Source: Tolypeutes matacus (Eukaryota > Chordata > Mammalia > Cingulata > Chlamyphoridae). From it: a DNA stretch of 64,000 nt. Both the position numbers and the translations under genes were made by a program. Shown here one piece after another: positions 58,247 to 64,000 of the stretch; the stretch's first letter is position 1, and each line of letters starts with the position of its first letter. The notes under the pieces were generated by a model. That model was not told the origin of the DNA. It did not search any database and saw only the letters and a program-made list of their open reading frames with translations. The DNA is taken from positions 1,380,186 through 1,444,185 of the forward strand of contig JAKSZT010054565.1 in the NCBI GenBank assembly GCA_026826555.1, given 5' to 3'.

Positions 58247-61200
58247 ATGGAGGAAATAAATAGTGCATTTTCAGTAATATCATTGAATGTGAATGGATTA
58301 AATTCCCCAATCAAAAGATACAGGCTGACAGAATGGATAAAAAAACATGAGCCATCCATATGCTGTTTACAAGAAACTCACCCCAGACCCAAGGATACAA
58401 GCCGGCTCAAAGTAAAAGGTTGGAAAAAGATACTCCAAGTGAATAGTAAACAGAAAAGTGCAGGGGTAGCTATACTAATATCAGACAAAACAGACTTATC
58501 AAATGCAAAACAGTGATAAGAGATGCAGAAGGCCATTATATATTAATAAAAGGGACGATCCTCCAGGAAGATATAACAGTCATAAATATCTATGCACCTA
58601 AGCAGGGTGCCCCAAAATACATGAGACAAACTCTGGCAAAATTGAAGGGAGAAATAGACATTTCTACAATAATCGTCGGAAACTTCAACACCCCTCTCAC
58701 ATCATTAGATAGAACAACTAGACAGAAGATCAACAAGGAAACAGAGAACTTGAACAATATGATAAACAAGTTAGACCTAACAGACATATACAGAACACTG
58801 CATCCAAACTCAGCGGGTTAGACATTCTTCTCAAGTGCCCATGGATCTTTCTCCAGGATAGACCACATGTTAGGTCACAATACAGCTCTCAATAAATATA
58901 AAAAGATTGAAATTATACAAAGCACCTTCTCAGATCATAATGGAATGAAACTAGAAATCAATAACAGACAGGAAAAAAGCAAATTTGCAAATGTGTGGAG
59001 ACTGAACAACACACTCCCAAATATTCAGTGGGTCAAAGAAGAAATTGCAAGTGAAATCAGTAAATATATCGAGACAAATGAAAATGAGAACACAACATAT
59101 CAAAACTTATGGGATACAGCAAAGGCAGTCTTGAGAGGGAAATTTATAGCCCTAAATGCCTATATTAAGAAACAAGAAAGAGCTAAACTCAAAGATTTAA
59201 CTGAACAACTTGAGAAACTAGAAAAAGAACAGCAAACCAATCCAAAGCAAAAAGAAGGAAAGAAGTAATAAAGATTAGAGCGGAAATAAATGAAAATGAG
59301 AACAGAAAAGCAATAGAGAAAATCAACAAAACCAAAAGCTGGTTCTTTGATAAGATCAATAAAATTGACAACCCCCTCGCTAGACTAACAAAGAAAAAAA
59401 GAGAGAAGATGCAAATAAATACAATCAGAAATGAAAGGGGGGAAATTACAAATGACCTCACAGAAATAAAAAGAATCATAAGAGGATATTATGAGAAGCT
59501 ATATGCTAACAAACTAGACAACCTGGATGAAATGGACAAATTTCTAGAAACTCATAACTAACCTACACTGACACAACAAGAAATACAAGAACTTAACAAA
59601 CCCATCACAATTAAGGAGATTGAACCCGTCATCAAAATCTCCCAGAAAAGAAAAGTCCAGGACCAGATGCTTCAGAGGTGAATTCTACCAAGCATTTCTA
59701 AAAGAATTAACACCAATCCTGTTTAAACTCTTCCAAAAAATTGAAGGGGAGGGAAAATTACCCAACACATTTTATGAAGCCAACATCACCCTAATACCAA
59801 AGCCAGATAAAGATTCCACAAGAAAAGAAAATTACAGACCAATCTCTCTCATGAACATAGATGCAAAAATTCTCAACAAAATACTTGCAAATCGAATCCA
59901 ACAGCATATCAAAAGACTTATACATCATGATCAAGTGGGATTTATTCCTGGCATGCAAGGCTGGTTCAACATAAGAAAATCAATCAATGTAATACACCAC
60001 ATTAACAAATTGAAGGGAAAAAACCACATGATCATCTCAATAGATGCAGAAAAGGCATTCGACAAAATCCAACATCATTTTTTGATAAAAATACATCAAA
60101 AGATAGGAATAAAAGGAAAATTCCTCAATATGATAAAAGGCATATATGAAAAACCCACAGCCAACATCATACTCAATGGGGAAAGGTTGAAAGCTTTCCC
60201 CCTAAGATCAGGAACAAGACAAGGATGCCCACTGTCACCATTGTTATTCAACATTGTACTAGGAGTTCTAGCTAGGGCAATTAGACAAGACAAAAAAATT
60301 AAAGGCATCTAAATAGGAGAAGAGGAAGTAAAACTCTCACTGTTTGCAGATGACATGATCCTGTATTTAGAAAATCCTGAAGTATCCACAACAAAGCTAC
60401 TTGAACTAATAAATGAGTTCAGCAAAGTGGCAGGATACAAGATCAACACGCAAAAATCAGTAATGTTTTTGTACACTAGTACTGAACAATCTGAGGAGGA
60501 AATCAGGAGGAAAATTCCATTTTCAATAGCAACAAAAAGACTCAAATACCTAGGAGTTAATTTAACCAAGGAAGTATAGGACCTATATGCAGAAAACTAC
60601 AAAACAATGCTAAAAGAAATTTAAAAAGACCTAAACAAATGGAAAGACATTCCGTGTTCATGGATTGGAAGAATAAATATCGTGAAGATGTCAACCTTGC
60701 CCAAACTGATTTATAGATTCAATGCAATATCAATCAAAATCCCAACAGCTTACTTTACAAAATTAGAGAAGGCAATTACCAAATTCATCTGGAAGGGTAA
60801 GTGCACCCAAATAGCCAAAAGTATTCTAAAAAAGAAGAGCAATGTGGGAGGAATTTCACTGCCTGACCTTGAAACATATTACAAAGCTACAGTGGTCAAA
60901 ACAGCATGGTACTGGCATAAAGATAGACATATCGATCAGTGGAATAGAATTGAGAATCCAGAAATAAACCCTCACCTATACAGTCAACTGGTTTTTGACA
61001 AACCTACCAAGCCCACGCTGATGGGAAAGAAACAGTCTCTTCAACAAATGGTGTTGGGAGAACTGGACATCTATAACCAAAAGAATGAAAGAGGACCCCT
61101 ATCTCACCCCCTATACAACTCAAAATGGATCAAAGATCTCAATATAAAAGCCAGGACCATAAAACTACTAGAAGAAAATATAGGGAAACATCTTCAAGAT

Positions 61201-62056
61201 CTTGTAGTAGGTGGTGGTTTCTTGGACCTCACACCCAAAGCACGTGCAACAAAAGAAAAAGTAGATAAATGGGACCTCCTCAAAATTAAACACTTTTGCA
61301 CCTCACAGGACTTTGTCAAAGGGGTGAAAGGCAGCCAACTCAATGGGAAAAAATATTTGGAAATCACATATCTGATAAGGGTTTAATATCCAGGATATAT
61401 AAAGAGTTGTTACAACTCAACAATAAAAAGACAAATGACCCAATTAAAAAATGGGCCAAAGACTTGAATAGACATTTCTCTGAAGAAGAAATACAAATGG
61501 AAAAAAACACATGAAGAAATGCTCAACATCACTCATGATTAGGGAAATGCAAATCAAAACTACAATGCGATATCATTTCACACCTATCAGAATGGGCACT
61601 ATTAAAAAGACAGAGAACTACAAGTGTTGGAGAGTATGTGGAGAGATAGGAACACTTCTTCACTGTTGGTGGGAATGCAGGATGGTACAACCACTATGGA
61701 GGACTGTTTGGCAGTTCCTAAAGAAGTAGAATATAGACTTGCCACGTGACCCTGCAATACCACTACTGGGTATATACCCAGAAGAACTGAGAGCAGTGAC
61801 ACAAACAGACATCTGCACACCAATGTTCATAGCCACATTATTCATCATTGCCAAAAGTTGGAAACAACCCAGGTGTCCATCAACAGATGAATGGATAAAC
61901 AAACTGTGGTCTATTCACACGATGGAATATTATGCAGCTGTAAGAAGAAATGAAGTCATAAAGCATATGGCAACATGGATGAATATGGAGGACATTATGT
62001 TGAGTGAAGCAAGCCAGACACAAAAGGACAAATACTGTATGAATGCATTACTATGA
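58247..62056 (+). pseudogene. L1 ORF2 (endonuclease/reverse transcriptase), copy B
   Basis: About 1,270 codons, the usual L1 length. The endonuclease (58,247-58,950) keeps S-L-N-V-N-G-L-N (Asn), CCLQETH (Glu) and SDHNG, but the G-D-F-N box reads GNFN (catalytic Asp lost). The RT (59,600-60,600) has the FADD palm box at 60,343-60,354. The C-terminal Cys motif is near 61,640-61,720 (C-x3-C then HCWWEC). Breaks: a frameshift at ~58,497, stops at 58,819, ~60,310, 60,578 and 60,621, frameshifts at ~59,265 and ~61,320. L1 ORF2 copies L1 RNA at nicked chromosomal DNA. This one cannot. Confidence 0.92.
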
Positions 62057-62246
62057 ATCAAATATATTGTGTAATATATTGTTTGACTCACACACACAAA
62101 AAAAAAACAAAAAAAGAAACAAAAAACAAAACAACAAAGAAATTTACATGTATCCATTACATTTAATTGAGAAATGTATATATTTATTCATCTGTGTTTA
62201 TTTTTTAGTTTTTTATTGCTTATGTTTTCAATTATTAAATGTACAA

Positions 62247-62252
62247 AATAAA
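62247..62252 (+). terminator. L1 copy B polyadenylation signal
   Basis: AATAAA lies 13 nt upstream of the A run (from 62,256) and 12 bp before the target duplication. It follows the 3'UTR of 62,057-62,246, which holds a (CA)n/A-rich tract at 62,088-62,140. Confidence 0.85.
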
Positions 62253-62276
62253 GTTAAAAAAAAAAAAATGAAGGAG

Positions 62277-62295
62277 TAAGTAGGACATTCCCAGG
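62277..62295 (+). pseudogene. HAL1 ORF1 sliver between two insertions
   Basis: The 19-bp sequence continues the HAL1 ORF1 from 56,006 (gaaggag then taagtaggacattcc). It is cut again at 62,295 by an antisense LTR. Confidence 0.8.
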
Positions 62296-62844
62296 TGTAT
62301 TAGTCAGCCAAAGGGGCGCTAAGGCGAAATATCAGAAATGAGTTGGTCTTTACAAAGGGTATTTATTTGGGGTAGAAGTCCACAGTTATCAGGCCATAAA
62401 GCATAAGTTTCTTCTCTCACCAAAGTCCATTGCCACATGTTTGAGCAAGACAGCTGCTGATGTTTGCCAAGATTCAGGCTTCTTAGGTTCCTTTCTTCCC
62501 GGGGCTGCGTTTCTCTCTGGGCTTAGCATCTCTATTTCCTCCACAAGGCCACCTGTAGACTATCAGGTGAACAGGTTGCTTCTCTTCTCCTGGGGCCTTC
62601 TCTCCAACATCAAAACTCCAACATCAAAACTCTTGCTCAAAACTGCTGCATCTCTGTTCTTTGTGATGCCTTTTATATTTTCTTCCCCCACCCACCAAAG
62701 GGTGGGGCTCAACACCCTACTGACGTGGCCCAGTCAACGCCCTGATCATAACTTAATCATGCCCAGATTAACAGATCAGTTTACAAGCATGATCCAATTA
62801 TATTTTTGGAATTCATAATTACATCAAATTGCCAAATGGCTATA
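62296..62844 (-). mobile_element. MaLR/ERVL-like solo LTR, antisense (second copy)
   Basis: The minus strand ends ggctgactaataca and matches the LTR at 8,282-8,900 along most of its length, including aaataaataccctttgtaaa. The 5-bp duplication ccagg (62,291-62,295 and 62,845-62,849) fits the ERV3/MaLR size. The 5' end reads tatagcc where TG would be expected, so it is mutated or a few bases off. Confidence 0.7.
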
Positions 62845-63560
62845 CCAGGTAAACAAAAACAGAGAATCTGTCACTAGTCTACCTGCCCTACAAGAAATGT
62901 TAAAGGGAGTCTTTTAGGCTGCAATGAAAGGACACTAGAGAATAACTTGAACCCTATGAAGAAATTAAAGGCACTGATAAAGTTAACTATGTAGGTAAAT
63001 ATAAAAGACAATATTCATGCATTTTTTTTGTATGTAGCTCTTTTTTCTCCTGTCCGATTCATAAGACAGTTGCATAAATCAATAATTATAAATTCTGTGT
63101 TGATGGGCATAAAATGTATAAAGATGTAATTTTTAAGATAATAATAGCACAAAGAGGGAGAATGGAGCTACATAGGAACAAAATTTTTAACTACTATTGA
63201 AATTAAGATGGTACAAATTTGAACCAGATTGTTATATTTTAAGATATTAAGATACTGATGGTAAATCACTAGGTCAACCAATAAGAAAATAGCTTAAACT
63301 TATATATTCGTATATATATATGAATTAGAATGGTACAATAGAAATATCCATTTAATACAAAAAAGTGATAAAGTTATAGAGGAATAGAGGAACCAAAAAA
63401 TAAGACCTATAGAAAACAAGTAGTAAAGTAACAACTGTAAATCCTACCTTAGAGTAATTACATTCATGTGAGTGGATTAAGTACTTGAAGTGGTAAATTA
63501 TTAATTCTAAGTAGACTGTGATAATTGTAGTATCTTAGAGAAACCACTGGAAAACCCCCA
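62845..63560 (+). pseudogene. HAL1/L1M ORF1 end and inter-ORF region
   Basis: It continues HAL1 with ggtaaacaaaaac, ctacctgccctacaagaaat and aaagggagtctttt (end of ORF1). The inter-ORF spacer follows to about 63,440, then an ORF2-start-like segment (gtaattacattcatgtgagt) at 63,455. ORF2-like sequence argues that this could be an L1M rather than a true HAL1. Confidence 0.75.
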
Positions 63561-64000
63561 AACAGAAATTTATAAAGCTATAGTAAAATTTAAAAAACCC
63601 ACCATTATATAAATTTAAACTGAAAACTAAAAAGTTCACATATACCAAAAGAAAGTAGGAAAGAGGAAGCAGAAGAAAGAAAAACAGGAAAATAGAGTGG
63701 ACTTGATGGTATTCTCTTGCTCACATATGGTGATTCTTGCAATGCAAGAAATTATAACAATGAGGTGGAAAAAAAAAAAAAAAAGAAAAAAAAGAAAGAG
63801 GTAGCCACTCTGACGCAGGTACAAGGGTTCAACCTGCACCACATGGCTTCAGAAGTAAGAGTGTGAAAACAAATATAGGTAAATGCTGTACTTGGCAATC
63901 AGGGCAGGGGATACGATAATTTGTATATTTCATTTGTTTTGATTGTGTTAAACTCCAGCATCCAGACTTCCACATGTGTTCAAACATCCTTTTGTACAAA
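63561..64000. other. No recognised feature apart from an A-rich run
   Basis: An A-rich run at 63,769-63,798 is followed by a tRNA-box-like gggttcaacc (63,826-63,835) with no cloverleaf around it. Nothing else is assignable. Confidence 0.4.

Larger units (their letters stand above)
56007..62263 (+). mobile_element. Full-length recent L1, sense (copy B)
   Basis: It carries a complete 5'UTR, ORF1, ORF2 and 3'UTR with a poly(A) tail. A 13-bp duplication aaaaatgaaggag (55,994-56,006 and 62,264-62,276) shows one target-primed insertion into HAL1 ORF1. It is not active: ORF1 has a compensated frameshift with a stop, and ORF2 has several stops and frameshifts. The 5' end matches copies at 32,236 and 49,406. 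Confidence 0.95.

Noticed and set aside
63790..63840. Possible tRNA with a gggttcaacc box
   Set aside because: No acceptor stem or box A at the right distance.

Overview
This is gene-poor nuclear DNA from a placental mammal, almost certainly a xenarthran and most likely an armadillo such as Dasypus. The basis is at least ten copies of a tRNA-Ala-derived SINE (monomers, tandem pairs, and fusions with an unrelated ~180-nt block). That is the published description of the DAS-SINEs of the nine-banded armadillo. I found no intact protein-coding gene. Every long open frame lies in LINE, SINE or simple-sequence DNA. The window looks intergenic or deep-intronic, with one 400-N assembly gap (45,915-46,314).

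Layout. 1-5.7 kb: a SINE, a retrocopy of an LTR 3' end, L2, and an old sense L1. 5.7-10.6 kb: a sense HAL1/L1M broken by a ~2.2-kb repeat block, a MaLR-like LTR (5-bp target duplication) and a solo class-I-like LTR (4-bp duplication). 10.6-17.7 kb: an old antisense L1 loaded with SINEs, an L1 fragment and a 1.1-kb composite element. 17.7-24 kb: L2, MIR, MaLR, MER5A, a U6 pseudogene and some apparently unique DNA. 24-37.4 kb: a deep stack of antisense insertions, including a full-length but dead L1 (26.1-32.2 kb). 37.4-46 kb: mostly unique DNA with ancient L1, L2 and MIR fragments. 46.3-49.4 kb: a U4 pseudogene and a chimeric L1 (recent-type 5'UTR joined to the 3' body of an older type). 49.4-55 kb: unique DNA plus ancient L1. 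55-63.5 kb: HAL1 interrupted by a full-length, recent but inactivated sense L1 (56.0-62.3 kb) and by a second MaLR-like LTR.

The elements relate to one another as supplier and user. Full-length L1s are the likely source of the reverse transcriptase that moved the SINEs, the U4 and U6 retrocopies, the LTR-transcript retrocopy and the composite. The strongest candidate for something undescribed is that composite, seen twice (14,316-15,440 and 32,247-33,349, both minus strand). It has matching ends, target duplications, an internal DAS-SINE and a GC-rich ~25-bp tandem array, so it is organised like the SVA elements of apes. All calls were made by eye from remembered family structure, and boundaries without a target duplication are approximate.
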